DNA of 38,363 nt. It comes from Campylobacteraceae bacterium (GTDB lineage Bacteria > Campylobacterota > Campylobacteria > Campylobacterales > Sulfurovaceae). The DNA lies in assembly GCA_027079365.1 (NCBI GenBank), contig JALWVW010000335.1:1-38363 (forward strand). Reading direction: 5' to 3'. A model generated the notes under the pieces. The model was not told where the DNA came from, did no database searches, and saw only the letters and a list, made by a program, of their open reading frames with translations. Each line of letters begins with the position of its first letter. Position 1 is the first letter of the stretch. Positions 29,192 through 38,363 of this stretch are shown here, piece after piece. The position numbers and the translations under genes are program-made.

Positions 29192-30226
29192 ATGGAAACA
29201 ACAATGATACATGAAGTGACCTGGATCGGCGCAGCGGTCAAAGCATTGATTGCTTTGCTGCTCGTTTCAGCGGTCGCAGGATTTGGTACCTATATAGAGA
29301 GGAAGGTGTTGGCATGGATGCAGCGACGACCCGGCCCTGCACATGTAGGGCCTTTCGGGCTGTTGCAACTGGCAGCGGATGGTATCAAACTCTTTACCAA
29401 AGAGGACTTTATCCCACAGTTTTCCAACCGCTTGATCTTCTCAATTGCACCTGTGATCACTGCAGGAACAGCCTTTATTGCGCTGGCAGCAGTGCCGCTT
29501 TTCCCTGACTTTACCTTTCCTTCGTGGATACCGCTGCTAGGAGGCGTATTTGTCCCTTCTATTGCATCTGATGTCAATATAGGGATACTCTTTATCCTCG
29601 CAGCGATGGCGGCAGGACTGTATGGTCCTCTGCTTGCAGGCATGTCTCAGCAAAACAAATGGGGGATTATCGGTGCAGCGAGAACAGCTGTACAGTTTCT
29701 CAGCTACGAGGTTGTCACCGGGCTTTCGCTGTTGGCACCTATTATGCTAGTCAGTTCCCTTTCTTTGGTGGACTTCAATAACTATCAGGCAGGCGGTATT
29801 GGCTCATGGATGCTTTGGCAGCAGCCTTTGGCATTTATTCTCTTTTTGATCGCAGGATTTGCAGAGACCAACCGTACACCCTTTGACCTGCTTGAGCATG
29901 AAGCAGAGATTGTTTCGGGCTTTGTGACGGAGTACAGTGGACTTCGCTGGGGACTCTTCTTTGTGGGTGAGTATGCCAACATGATCACGATCGGTGTACT
30001 TGCATCGGTGGTCTTTTGTGGTGGCTACAGTGACCTCTGGTTGATTCCGGGTTGGTTGATGATGGGGCTCAAGGTGAGCTTCTTCTTCTTTTTGATGTTG
30101 TGGGTAAGGGCTTCCTGGCCGCATATCAGACCTGACCAGTTGATGTGGTTGAGCTGGAAAGTATTGATGCCGCTGGCAGTTGTCAATGTAGTGATCACCG
30201 GTATCGTCATGATGGCGATGGCATAA
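29192..30226 (+). CDS. nuoH: NADH-quinone oxidoreductase subunit H
   Basis: 344 aa; YIERKVLAWMQRRPGPAHVGPFGLLQLAADGIKLFTKED; AETNRTPFDLLEHEAEIVSGFVTEYSG. Confidence 0.98.
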   Translation: METTMIHEVTWIGAAVKALIALLLVSAVAGFGTYIERKVLAWMQRRPGPAHVGPFGLLQLAADGIKLFTKEDFIPQFSNRLIFSIAPVITAGTAFIALAAVPLFPDFTFPSWIPLLGGVFVPSIASDVNIGILFILAAMAAGLYGPLLAGMSQQNKWGIIGAARTAVQFLSYEVVTGLSLLAPIMLVSSLSLVDFNNYQAGGIGSWMLWQQPLAFILFLIAGFAETNRTPFDLLEHEAEIVSGFVTEYSGLRWGLFFVGEYANMITIGVLASVVFCGGYSDLWLIPGWLMMGLKVSFFFFLMLWVRASWPHIRPDQLMWLSWKVLMPLAVVNVVITGIVMMAMA

Positions 30227-30235
30227 GGAGTAGCA

Positions 30236-30859
30236 ATGAGCTTAGAACAATTTAAAAATAGAAATGTAGGACAGCAGCAGTACCGTATGCTGGATCTAGG
30301 AAAGACGCCTGAGACAGGTTGGGGAAGATTCAAGCAGGTACTGGGCAGATCACTTAAGGTGGAGCTGCTGATAGGGTTGGGTGTAACTTTTGGTGTGATG
30401 ATCCGTACCCTCTTTCGCGGGGAGACCCATACGATCCGTTATCCTTTTGAGAAGATACCTATCTCCCGTAGATACCGCGCTATCCACGAGATGAAACGAC
30501 TGCTGGAGAGCGGACACTATCGCTGTATTGGATGTGGACTTTGTGAAAAGATCTGTATCTCCAACTGTATTACGATGGACACGCGCTATGATGAGAATCA
30601 GCGTAAAGAGGTTAGTGAATACAGCATCAATTTTGGTCGATGTATCTTCTGTGGGTATTGTGCAGAGGTCTGTCCGGAGCTTGCGATCGTACATGGAGAC
30701 AGATATGAGACAGCCTCCGAGCAGCGTGCGAGCTTCTCGCTCTTTGAGGACATGCTGACACCAATCGACAAGCTGAAGTCTCAACAAGAGTATCCAGGGT
30801 TTGGGGCAGTCTCCCCCAATGCGGATGAGAATATCAAAAAAACGCCATTAGCGTATTAA
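30236..30859 (+). CDS. nuoI: NADH-quinone oxidoreductase subunit I
   Basis: 207 aa; CIGCGLCEKICISNC and CIFCGYCAEVCPELAI. Confidence 0.97.
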   Translation: MSLEQFKNRNVGQQQYRMLDLGKTPETGWGRFKQVLGRSLKVELLIGLGVTFGVMIRTLFRGETHTIRYPFEKIPISRRYRAIHEMKRLLESGHYRCIGCGLCEKICISNCITMDTRYDENQRKEVSEYSINFGRCIFCGYCAEVCPELAIVHGDRYETASEQRASFSLFEDMLTPIDKLKSQQEYPGFGAVSPNADENIKKTPLAY

Positions 30860-30869
30860 GGGAGTATAG

Positions 30870-31427
30870 ATGATAACCATTGCTTTTTATTTCTTTGCTG
30901 TACTCATTACACTCCTCTTTTTGGTGACCGTAATGAGTAAAAACGTGCTGTATGCTATGACCTCTCTTGCAGCAGGTATGGTATTGATATCAGGACTCTT
31001 CTTTATCTTGGGTGCTGATTTCCTTGGTGTGGTGCAGCTGATCGTCTATGTGGGTGCCGTCATGGCACTGTACTCTTTTGCCATGATGTTCTTTGATGTC
31101 AATAAAGATGTCAAAGAGAAAAATGGCAGCGCTGCTACGGTATTTCTCTTAGGTGGTGCTATCGCATTGATGCTGGTGCTGGTCTTTTCTGCACCGATGA
31201 TCGGACAGGGGGCGGCTTCGCTATATCCTCAAGTGGCAGGCGCTACCAATCCTCAAGCAGTAGGTCTGGTACTGTTTACCAAGTATCTTGTGCCGTTTGA
31301 GGTGGCCGCAGTGATGTTGCTGGTAGCCATGATCGCTGGTATCATACTGGCAGGGAAGAAAATGGATCTGAGTCTCTCGACAACAGAAGAAGAGATCTTG
31401 GATGAGACACAAGGAGGTGACAAATGA
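30870..31427 (+). CDS. nuoJ: NADH-quinone oxidoreductase subunit J
   Basis: 185 aa; GADFLGVVQLIVYVGAVMALYSFAMMFF. Confidence 0.97.
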   Translation: MITIAFYFFAVLITLLFLVTVMSKNVLYAMTSLAAGMVLISGLFFILGADFLGVVQLIVYVGAVMALYSFAMMFFDVNKDVKEKNGSAATVFLLGGAIALMLVLVFSAPMIGQGAASLYPQVAGATNPQAVGLVLFTKYLVPFEVAAVMLLVAMIAGIILAGKKMDLSLSTTEEEILDETQGGDK

Positions 31428-31726
31428 TAGGGCTTAGCCATTACCTGATACTTTCAGGTATCCTGTTTTCGATAGGACTGATAGGGGTGCTAAGAAGAAA
31501 GAATCTGCTGATGCTCTTTTTTGCGACAGAGATTATGCTCAATGCGGCCAATATCGCTTTTGCTGCCATCTCCAGTCACTATCATGATATGGCAGGGCAG
31601 ATGTTTGCCTTCTTTGTCATAGCTGTAGCTGCAAGTGAAGTGGCCGTAGGACTTGGTTTGCTGGTGATACTGTACAAAAAGTATGGCACGCTTGACCTTG
31701 ATATGTATACAGTGATGAGGGGGTAA
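31424..31726 (+). CDS. nuoK: NADH-quinone oxidoreductase subunit K
   Basis: 100 aa; GVLRRKNLLMLFFATEIMLNAANIAF; ATGA overlap with nuoJ. Confidence 0.97.
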   Translation: MIGLSHYLILSGILFSIGLIGVLRRKNLLMLFFATEIMLNAANIAFAAISSHYHDMAGQMFAFFVIAVAASEVAVGLGLLVILYKKYGTLDLDMYTVMRG

Positions 31727-31728
31727 GG

Positions 31729-33651
31729 ATGGAAAATTTAGTCTATATCGCGCTCTTCGCACCGCTGGTTGGCTCGCTGTTTGCTGCACTGTTTGGGATG
31801 CAAAAGAAAAATGCTATTACCGGTATCGTGACATCTATGTTGCTTTTTATCTCTTTTGTCGCCTCTGCGATCCTTTTCAATCATGTGATGACCGTAGGGC
31901 CAGTTCATGTGAGAATGATGGACTGGATCATGGCAGGAGATATGCTGATCCCCTTTGGGTTCTTGGTTGATCAGGTTTCGGTAACGATGATGACAGTAGT
32001 GACACTGGTCTCTACTGTGGTACATATCTATTCCAACGGTTACATGGATCATGATAAGAGCTTCAATCGCTTTTTCTCCTATCTTTCTGCTTTCGTCTTC
32101 TCCATGATGGTGCTGGTCATGAGTGATAACTTTTTGGGGCTCTTTATCGGATGGGAAGGCGTGGGTGTCTGCTCATGGCTCCTGATCGGATTTTGGTATC
32201 ACAAAGAAGATGTCAGTAGAGAAGTTAACCCTTCGATCTCTCCTTCTTGGGCAGCCAATGAAGCATTTATCATGAACCGTATCGCTGACCTTGGCATGCT
32301 CATAGGTATCTTTATTCTGTACTGGAATATTGGCTCTTTGCAGTACGATGTTGTTTTTGCAGCATTGCCAAATCTCAGCGACGGCATATTGGTTGCGGCT
32401 GCGGTGGCACTCTTCATCGGCGCGATGGGTAAATCAGCACAGTTTCCTCTGCATACCTGGCTAACCGATGCGATGGAGGGTCCTACACCCGTCTCCGCAC
32501 TGATCCATGCTGCCACGATGGTGACAGCCGGTGTCTTCTTGGTGATTCGTGCCAATCCACTCTATAGTATGGAAGCAGTACACTGGGTGAGCTACTTTAT
32601 CGCCAGCCTGGGTACTTTTGTGGCGATTTTCGCTGCCTCCATGGCGCTGGTTAATCGTGATCTCAAGCGCATCATTGCCTTCTCCACACTGTCTCAGCTA
32701 GGGTATATGTTTGCCGCTGCCGGACTGGGTGCCTACTGGATCGCACTCTTCCATCTTGCAGCGCATGCCTTCTTCAAAGCACTGCTTTTCTTGGGTGCAG
32801 GTAATGTCATGCATGCGATGGATGGTGAGCTGGATATTTTCAAGATGGGAGGACTCAAAAAAGTGATGCGTTGGACCTATCTCTATATGGGACTTGCCTC
32901 TTTGGCACTGTCGGGGATTGGTATCGCCGGAATTGGTTTTGCCGGATACTTCTCCAAAGATGCGATCATAGAGACAGCCTTCAATGAGCATACCTATATT
33001 CTCTGGGTGATTCTGGTGGTGACTGCTGGTCTGACAGCATTTTACAGCTTCAGACAGGTGTTTTTGACCTTCCATGGCAATGAACGCTACCATGAGATTG
33101 GTGCCCATCCGCATGAGATGTATACCTATGTATTGATCGGTATGTCACCTCTTGCGATTCTTGCCGTGATTGCCGGATTCTTTCAGGACTGGTTTGAGCA
33201 CTTTGTCACAGCTTTGTTGCCGGAGTATCACATGAGTGAGCATACCCACCATCTCTCTTGGATATTAGGACTGATAGTGATTGCCTTTGCTGTAGGAGGC
33301 ATCGTGTTGGCCTATGTCAAATACAATAGAGGGCTTAAGCGCAACGAAAAGCTTGAGCATTCCTTTGTCTATAAACTCTTGGCAAATCAGTACTATATAC
33401 CAATATTGTATGAAAAGATCTTTTCCCAGCCTTATGCTGCACTTTCCAAGTTCTCATGGGCTGTACTGGATCAAAAAGTGGTTGATGCTACCGTGGACGG
33501 TATCGGCCATATCATCAAAAGCACAGGGGACAATACACGCAAGATCCAAACAGGAAACCTCTCAGACTACCTTAGATGGATGGCAGGTGGAGCCCTATTG
33601 CTTGTCGTGATTGCCTTTGTGGCGTTTAAACTCAGCCAAGGAGCTAACTAA
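31729..33651 (+). CDS. nuoL: NADH-quinone oxidoreductase subunit L
   Basis: 640 aa; GWEGVGVCSWLLIGFW; KSAQFPLHTWLTDAMEGPTPVSALIHAATMVTAGVFL. Confidence 0.98.
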   Translation: MENLVYIALFAPLVGSLFAALFGMQKKNAITGIVTSMLLFISFVASAILFNHVMTVGPVHVRMMDWIMAGDMLIPFGFLVDQVSVTMMTVVTLVSTVVHIYSNGYMDHDKSFNRFFSYLSAFVFSMMVLVMSDNFLGLFIGWEGVGVCSWLLIGFWYHKEDVSREVNPSISPSWAANEAFIMNRIADLGMLIGIFILYWNIGSLQYDVVFAALPNLSDGILVAAAVALFIGAMGKSAQFPLHTWLTDAMEGPTPVSALIHAATMVTAGVFLVIRANPLYSMEAVHWVSYFIASLGTFVAIFAASMALVNRDLKRIIAFSTLSQLGYMFAAAGLGAYWIALFHLAAHAFFKALLFLGAGNVMHAMDGELDIFKMGGLKKVMRWTYLYMGLASLALSGIGIAGIGFAGYFSKDAIIETAFNEHTYILWVILVVTAGLTAFYSFRQVFLTFHGNERYHEIGAHPHEMYTYVLIGMSPLAILAVIAGFFQDWFEHFVTALLPEYHMSEHTHHLSWILGLIVIAFAVGGIVLAYVKYNRGLKRNEKLEHSFVYKLLANQYYIPILYEKIFSQPYAALSKFSWAVLDQKVVDATVDGIGHIIKSTGDNTRKIQTGNLSDYLRWMAGGALLLVVIAFVAFKLSQGAN

Positions 33652-35177
33652 TGGATGGTATTTTAACAGTTTTACTTTTCTTTCCGCTACTTGCGGGACT
33701 GCTTGGCTTTGTGGTCAACAAGGACAGTATCAGAGCCTATGGTATAGCGGTGGCCTCTATAGAGTTTCTGCTCTCACTCTGGCTTTGGATGTCTTTTGAT
33801 GTCAGTCATGCAGGATTCCAGTTTGTAGAGAACATTCCGCTGGTTTCTGATTTTGGTATCAGTTACTATGTGGGTGTGGATGGGATCAGCCTCTTCATTA
33901 TTATTATGGCAACATTGATGACGCTGATAGGTATTGTTGCGCTCAATATTAAAAAAGATGTCAAAAATATGATTATCACGCTTCTCTTTTTGGAAGTGGC
34001 GATGGTCGGTGTCTTTATCTCTTTGGATGCGATTATCTTCTATCTTTTCTGGGAGTTTTCCCTGGTACCAATGCTCTATATTATTGGTGCCTGGGGCGGA
34101 GAGAGACGACTGTACGCAGCGGTCAAATTCTTTCTCTACACCTTTGCCGGCTCATTAATCATGCTAATAGGCATGCTGTATGTGGCTTATGTGTACCATT
34201 CCGTCTCTGGCTCTTGGAGCTTTGCGATCACGGACTGGTATGCGTTGATCCTGCCGCTAGATGTTGAGAAGTGGTTGTTCTGGGCATTCTTCCTTGGGTT
34301 TGCAATCAAGGTACCGATGTTCCCATTCCATACCTGGCTGCCCTATGCGCATGGTCAGGCACCGACAGTGGGTTCAGTCATCTTGGCAGCAGTGCTGCTC
34401 AAGATGGGTACCTATGGTTTTGTGAGATTCTCATTGCCGATGTTCCCTGATGCTTCCGTGCTCTATATTACGCCTGTAGCGATTCTAGCGATCATTATGA
34501 TCATCTATACGGCGATGGTCGCCTATGCGCAGGAGGACATGAAGCAGACGATCGCCTACTCCTCTGTATCGCATATGGGTGTGATCATTATCGGTACGTT
34601 TGCCATGAACGCAGAAGGAATCACTGGATCGATCTTCTTGATGCTTTCGCATGGTATCGTCTCGGGCGCACTCTTCCTCTTGGTAGGATCGATCTATGAC
34701 CGACGCCATACCAAGCTGATGAGTGAGTTTGGAGGGCTGGCTTCTGTGATGCCAAAGTATGCCGTGATCTACGGTATTATGCTGATGGCTTCTGTGGGTC
34801 TGCCACTGACAATTGGATTTGTAGGAGAGTATCTCTCTCTGGCAGGATTCTATAAGATATCACCAGTCATGACAGCCCTTGCAGGCACCTCGATCATCTT
34901 GGGAGCCGTGTATATGCTGAACCTCTACAAGCGTTCCTTCTTTGGCCCTGTGACCAATGAAGCAAATAAAAAACTGAATGACCTAGATGGCAAAGAGTTG
35001 GCAGCACTGGTGCCGCTGGTACTGATCGTTATCTGGCTGGGAGTCTATCCCAAGCCTGTATTGGTACCGATTGACAATTCGGTCAGGGCATTGACCAGCT
35101 TTATGCATGAAAAGGCACAGACAAAAACGGCAAAAGCCACCATACTGGTAAGCAAAAAAAATAAGGAGATGAAGTAA
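33651..35177 (+). CDS. nuoM: NADH-quinone oxidoreductase subunit M
   Basis: 508 aa; FWEFSLVPMLYIIGAWGGERR; KVPMFPFHTWLPYAHGQAPTVGSVILAAVLLKMGTYG. Confidence 0.98.
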   Translation: MDGILTVLLFFPLLAGLLGFVVNKDSIRAYGIAVASIEFLLSLWLWMSFDVSHAGFQFVENIPLVSDFGISYYVGVDGISLFIIIMATLMTLIGIVALNIKKDVKNMIITLLFLEVAMVGVFISLDAIIFYLFWEFSLVPMLYIIGAWGGERRLYAAVKFFLYTFAGSLIMLIGMLYVAYVYHSVSGSWSFAITDWYALILPLDVEKWLFWAFFLGFAIKVPMFPFHTWLPYAHGQAPTVGSVILAAVLLKMGTYGFVRFSLPMFPDASVLYITPVAILAIIMIIYTAMVAYAQEDMKQTIAYSSVSHMGVIIIGTFAMNAEGITGSIFLMLSHGIVSGALFLLVGSIYDRRHTKLMSEFGGLASVMPKYAVIYGIMLMASVGLPLTIGFVGEYLSLAGFYKISPVMTALAGTSIILGAVYMLNLYKRSFFGPVTNEANKKLNDLDGKELAALVPLVLIVIWLGVYPKPVLVPIDNSVRALTSFMHEKAQTKTAKATILVSKKNKEMK

Positions 35178-36697
35178 TGTTAGAGTCTATCTCAGTAAGT
35201 TTAGAATCCCTAAACCTGATCACACTTTCTCCCATGCTGATTGCTATTGTTGGTGCGTTGCTGATTCTCGTGATTGATCTTTTCAAAGAGAATTTGGACA
35301 AGACACTCTATGTGATGCTGACCATGCTGATACTGTTTGTAGATATTGGAGCAACCTATAGTCTCAATATCAACGAACGGGGATTTTTTGACCTGATGCT
35401 GGTAGATGGTATTTCAGTGGTGTCACAGCTGATCATTCTGATTGCATCACTGTTCTTTATTCCTCTGGCACTGACTGCGTCAAGTAAGCGTTTTCATGAA
35501 TATTCCTATCCTGAGTATTTTGCCCTCTTCCTCTTTATGGTGGCAGGATTCCAGTTTATGGTTTCGACGGATAATCTGATATTGATCTTTGTCGGACTGG
35601 AGACGGCATCACTCTCTCTGTACACTTTGATAGCGATGCACAATACCAAAGGCGCACATGAGGCAGCAGTAAAGTACTTTACTATGGGTGCGCTTGCAGC
35701 TGGCTTCTTCCTAATGGGTTCAGCAGCGATCTATGCCTTGACAGGCTCGGTTGAGCTATACGAAGTAGCCAAGATACTTCAGTCACAGGGAGCTGATAGT
35801 ACAGCCTTTATGCTGCCTGTACTGGGAGGCGTAGTGCTGATGTTGGTAGCCGTAGGATTCAAGGTTTCTCTCTTTCCTTTTCATATGTGGACACCGGATG
35901 TCTACGAGGGCTCCAGCGCACCTATGGCAGGCTATATGTCTATCGTACCAAAGTTGGCTATGGTGACAGTAGCGATGCGTATTTTCGGTATCTATATCAA
36001 TCTGGATATCGAGGCGGTCTCCTATCTGATTATTATCATTGCGGTGATCACCATGACGCTTTCCAATATGATGGCACTGGTACAGAAGGATGTCAAGCGG
36101 ATGCTTGCCTACAGCTCTATCTCTCATGCAGGCTTTATCATGGCGGCATTGGCATTGGGCACTACCAAAGCCAATAGCAGTATTTTCCTCTACTATGCGA
36201 TGTTTATGGTAACCAACCTAGGTGCCTTTGCCATGCTCTGGATCTCTCAGCATAAGAAAAAAAGCTTTGATGAGCGCTATGACCATCCCTTTGAGAAATT
36301 TTCCGGTATGATCTCGATCTCACCGATGGCAGCAGTGGTCATGGGTATCTTTATGCTCTCTCTGGCAGGTGTGCCTCCCTTCAGTCTCTTCTGGGGTAAA
36401 CTGTATCTAATCAGCTCGGTCGTGGATTTCGCTGTGGCAACAGCAGAGACCAAATATATGATCTTGGCGATCGTGATGGTGCTCAACTCTGCGATCGCGG
36501 CATACTATTACCTCAAGCTGATCGTGTATATGTTCCTCAGAGCACCCTCGACTTCTGAAACGGTCGTTTATGCCAACCAGTCCCGACCACTCAATGTAGT
36601 GATTGGTATTTTGGTGGTAATCACGATTACTTCGATCTTCTATGTACAGCCTCTGCTTGAGTTCATCTCCTATCTCGTAAGCTCCAGTGGATATTAA
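35177..36697 (+). CDS. nuoN: NADH-quinone oxidoreductase subunit N
   Basis: 506 aa; KVSLFPFHMWTPDVYEGSSAPMAGYMSIVPK; AYSSISHAGFIM. Confidence 0.97.
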   Translation: MLESISVSLESLNLITLSPMLIAIVGALLILVIDLFKENLDKTLYVMLTMLILFVDIGATYSLNINERGFFDLMLVDGISVVSQLIILIASLFFIPLALTASSKRFHEYSYPEYFALFLFMVAGFQFMVSTDNLILIFVGLETASLSLYTLIAMHNTKGAHEAAVKYFTMGALAAGFFLMGSAAIYALTGSVELYEVAKILQSQGADSTAFMLPVLGGVVLMLVAVGFKVSLFPFHMWTPDVYEGSSAPMAGYMSIVPKLAMVTVAMRIFGIYINLDIEAVSYLIIIIAVITMTLSNMMALVQKDVKRMLAYSSISHAGFIMAALALGTTKANSSIFLYYAMFMVTNLGAFAMLWISQHKKKSFDERYDHPFEKFSGMISISPMAAVVMGIFMLSLAGVPPFSLFWGKLYLISSVVDFAVATAETKYMILAIVMVLNSAIAAYYYLKLIVYMFLRAPSTSETVVYANQSRPLNVVIGILVVITITSIFYVQPLLEFISYLVSSSGY

Positions 36698-36706
36698 CAC
36701 GCTCCA

Positions 36707-36732
36707 AAGGATGTATGTATTCATACATCCTT
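36707..36732 (+). terminator. Terminator-like hairpin after the nuo operon
   Basis: AAGGATGTATG-TATT-CATACATCCTT, perfect 11-bp stem with 4-nt loop; followed by CCCCTCCCC rather than a clean U tract. Confidence 0.7.
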
Positions 36733-36808
36733 CCCCTCCCCTTATCTTGATTTAACCTGGCTCGGGATAGAATACCAGTATATCATCCAACTGTTCAAGG
36801 AATATTGA

Positions 36809-37339
36809 TTGAAAGAAATTACTTTAGAGACAAAGATCTACGATCTTCTCGGCGACTACCAAGGGATGAAAGAGATCCTGATAGGGATTAACCCCAAATT
36901 TAAAAAACTCAACAACCCGGTACTTCGTCGTACGCTTGGTAGGGTTGCTGGTGTGAGGCAAGCGGCTATTGTAGGTGGTATGGAGCCCATGGATCTGCTT
37001 AATCAGCTCCGTTTGGCAGTAGGACAAGAGTCTATTTGTGAGACCTGCACAGAAGAGTCAGAAGCATGTCATGTGCCTGCTGCAGTGCCAAGACCTAGTT
37101 GGCTACAGGGTGACCCTGCAGCTATACTCGATGCCAATCAGATCCTGGATGAGGATAAAAACCCCTTGGCACTTGCCCGAAAGGCACTAAAGTCTTTGGA
37201 GGCGGACAGATTTATCCTTCTTGTGGCTGATTTTCGCCCAGAGCCTCTGATTGATGAGTTTATCAAGGATGGCCATCTTGTCTATACCGAAGAGCACAAA
37301 GACACTCTGTTCTATACCTATGTCCAAAAAGTGTATTAG
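36809..37339 (+). CDS. DUF1858-like / DUF2249-like two-domain protein
   Basis: 176 aa, TTG start; N-terminal LETKIYDLLGDYQGMKEILIGINPKFKKLNNPVLRRTLGRVAGVRQAAIVGGM (DUF1858-like); C-terminal ILLVADFRPEPLIDEFIKDGHLVYTEEHKDTLFYTYVQKV (DUF2249-like). Confidence 0.75.
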   Translation: MKEITLETKIYDLLGDYQGMKEILIGINPKFKKLNNPVLRRTLGRVAGVRQAAIVGGMEPMDLLNQLRLAVGQESICETCTEESEACHVPAAVPRPSWLQGDPAAILDANQILDEDKNPLALARKALKSLEADRFILLVADFRPEPLIDEFIKDGHLVYTEEHKDTLFYTYVQKVY

Positions 37340-38223
37340 CAACAAATTTGTCGATAGATCTCTTCGGTACTCCCTGAGAATGTCACATCAAACTGTGAGT
37401 TGCTAAAGGTAGTCTGTCGTTTGGCTAGCTGGGCGGTATGGGTAGTTATCTGCTCCGCTAGTGTGCCTTTATTGTAGATACCATCTAGGTATGCCAGAGT
37501 CTCCTTGATCCCAATCGCTTTCATACTGTTGGGGGTACGACCGTAACTGTGCTCCAACATACAGACTTCATCGATCAGTCCAGCCTTTATCATACTGTGT
37601 GTCCGTGTAGCAATCCGCTCTCTCAGGAGGGCTCTCTCAATGGTGATTTGATAGAGAGGAAGCGCCCCTTGAATTACTGGTTTGGGGGGATGCTGCGCAA
37701 AATATGCAGAGGGGGTCAGTCCAGTTTCAAAGTAGATATCCAGTGCTTTCTCAATGCGATAGCGATCAGCTGACTTGATATGTCGCATGTAGTTCGGGTC
37801 AAGTGCCATGAGCATGGCATGGCTCTCTGCGAGATTTTGGAGGGCTTGACTGCTCTTGGCTCTGCTTTGGGAGGAGATGGCAGGGAGGTCACTGATACCC
37901 CCCAATAGCATTTTCAGATAAAATCCGGTACCACCGACAATAATAAGTGCTTTGCCTGCTTTTTGTGCATGAGAGAAAGCTTCCTGATAGAGAGTCATAT
38001 AGGTGGTCACGTCAAAAGGGGCATCAGGAGAAAGAATATCCATACCAAAATGGAGGATACCCTCCCGCTCTTCCATCGTAGGCTTGGCAGAGGCGATATC
38101 GATCTCTTTGTAGAGTGAGAGTGAATCCAGTGAGAGGATCATGGCATCCAGTTTTTTCGCAAGCATAACAGCAAGTGCAGTTTTTCCAGAAGCTGTAGGT
38201 CCGATCAGTGCAAATTGTTTCAT
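37336..38223 (-). CDS. miaA: tRNA dimethylallyltransferase
   Basis: ORF track extends to 38247; MKQFALIGPTASGKTALAVMLAKKLDAMILSLDSLSLYKEIDIASAKPT supports the start at 38223; IIVGGTGFYLKMLLGG. Confidence 0.95.
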   Translation of the reverse strand: MKQFALIGPTASGKTALAVMLAKKLDAMILSLDSLSLYKEIDIASAKPTMEEREGILHFGMDILSPDAPFDVTTYMTLYQEAFSHAQKAGKALIIVGGTGFYLKMLLGGISDLPAISSQSRAKSSQALQNLAESHAMLMALDPNYMRHIKSADRYRIEKALDIYFETGLTPSAYFAQHPPKPVIQGALPLYQITIERALLRERIATRTHSMIKAGLIDEVCMLEHSYGRTPNSMKAIGIKETLAYLDGIYNKGTLAEQITTHTAQLAKRQTTFSNSQFDVTFSGSTEEIYRQICC

Positions 38224-38311
38224 CTGCATATCATAACAAGATAGCACTAAGGGTTAAGTGCCAAAAGTGTAGAATACATGGAAAAGATCCGCTTACAAAA
38301 GAGAGGGAAAT

Positions 38312-38363
38312 ATGAACTTATATGATAAGCATAATCGTTTTAATCTTGCCAACCTTATTACCT
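38312..38363 (+). CDS. 5' end of an unidentified gene, possibly a CDP-alcohol phosphatidyltransferase
   Basis: ATG after GAGAGGGAAAT; MNLYDKHNRFNLANLIT... runs off the window. The FNLANLIT start resembles CDP-alcohol phosphatidyltransferases, but 17 residues are not enough to call. Confidence 0.4.
   Translation, partial: MNLYDKHNRFNLANLIT

Noticed and set aside
1-38363. CRISPR arrays, IS elements, prophage or toxin-antitoxin/defence modules
   Set aside because: No regularly spaced repeats, transposase or integrase motifs, or recognisable defence genes were seen on either strand.

Overview
This 38.4-kb window comes from a bacterial chromosome and looks like a Campylobacterota (epsilonproteobacterial, Sulfurovum/Sulfurimonas-like) genome, judged from gene content and order and from the lack of classical nuoE/nuoF. 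It contains, in order: (i) the 3' part of the spc/alpha ribosomal-protein cluster (rplF' rplR rpsE rplO secY map infA // rpmJ rpsM rpsK rpsD rpoA rplQ), split between infA and rpmJ by an opposite-strand long-chain acyl-CoA synthetase; (ii) a tRNA-Glu(UUC) and an accessory stretch with lipoproteins, endonuclease IV and two exported unknowns; (iii) an apparent lipid-use cassette (lipase-like lipoprotein, FadL-type porin, AMP-dependent acyl-CoA ligase); (iv) an AAA+ ATPase with a variant Walker B; (v) a 14-gene complex I (nuo) operon; (vi) a DUF1858/DUF2249-like protein, miaA, and the start of one more gene. The most interesting part is the complex I electron-input module. NuoE is replaced by a cysteine-free small protein. 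NuoF is replaced by a fusion of an N3-like domain with a GltD-type flavoprotein. Two tandem NuoG paralogs carry complementary Fe-S ligand sets: G1 keeps N7, while G2 has lost N7 but has an extra ferredoxin-type 4Fe-4S motif. Family calls rest on motif recognition only; no database search was run.
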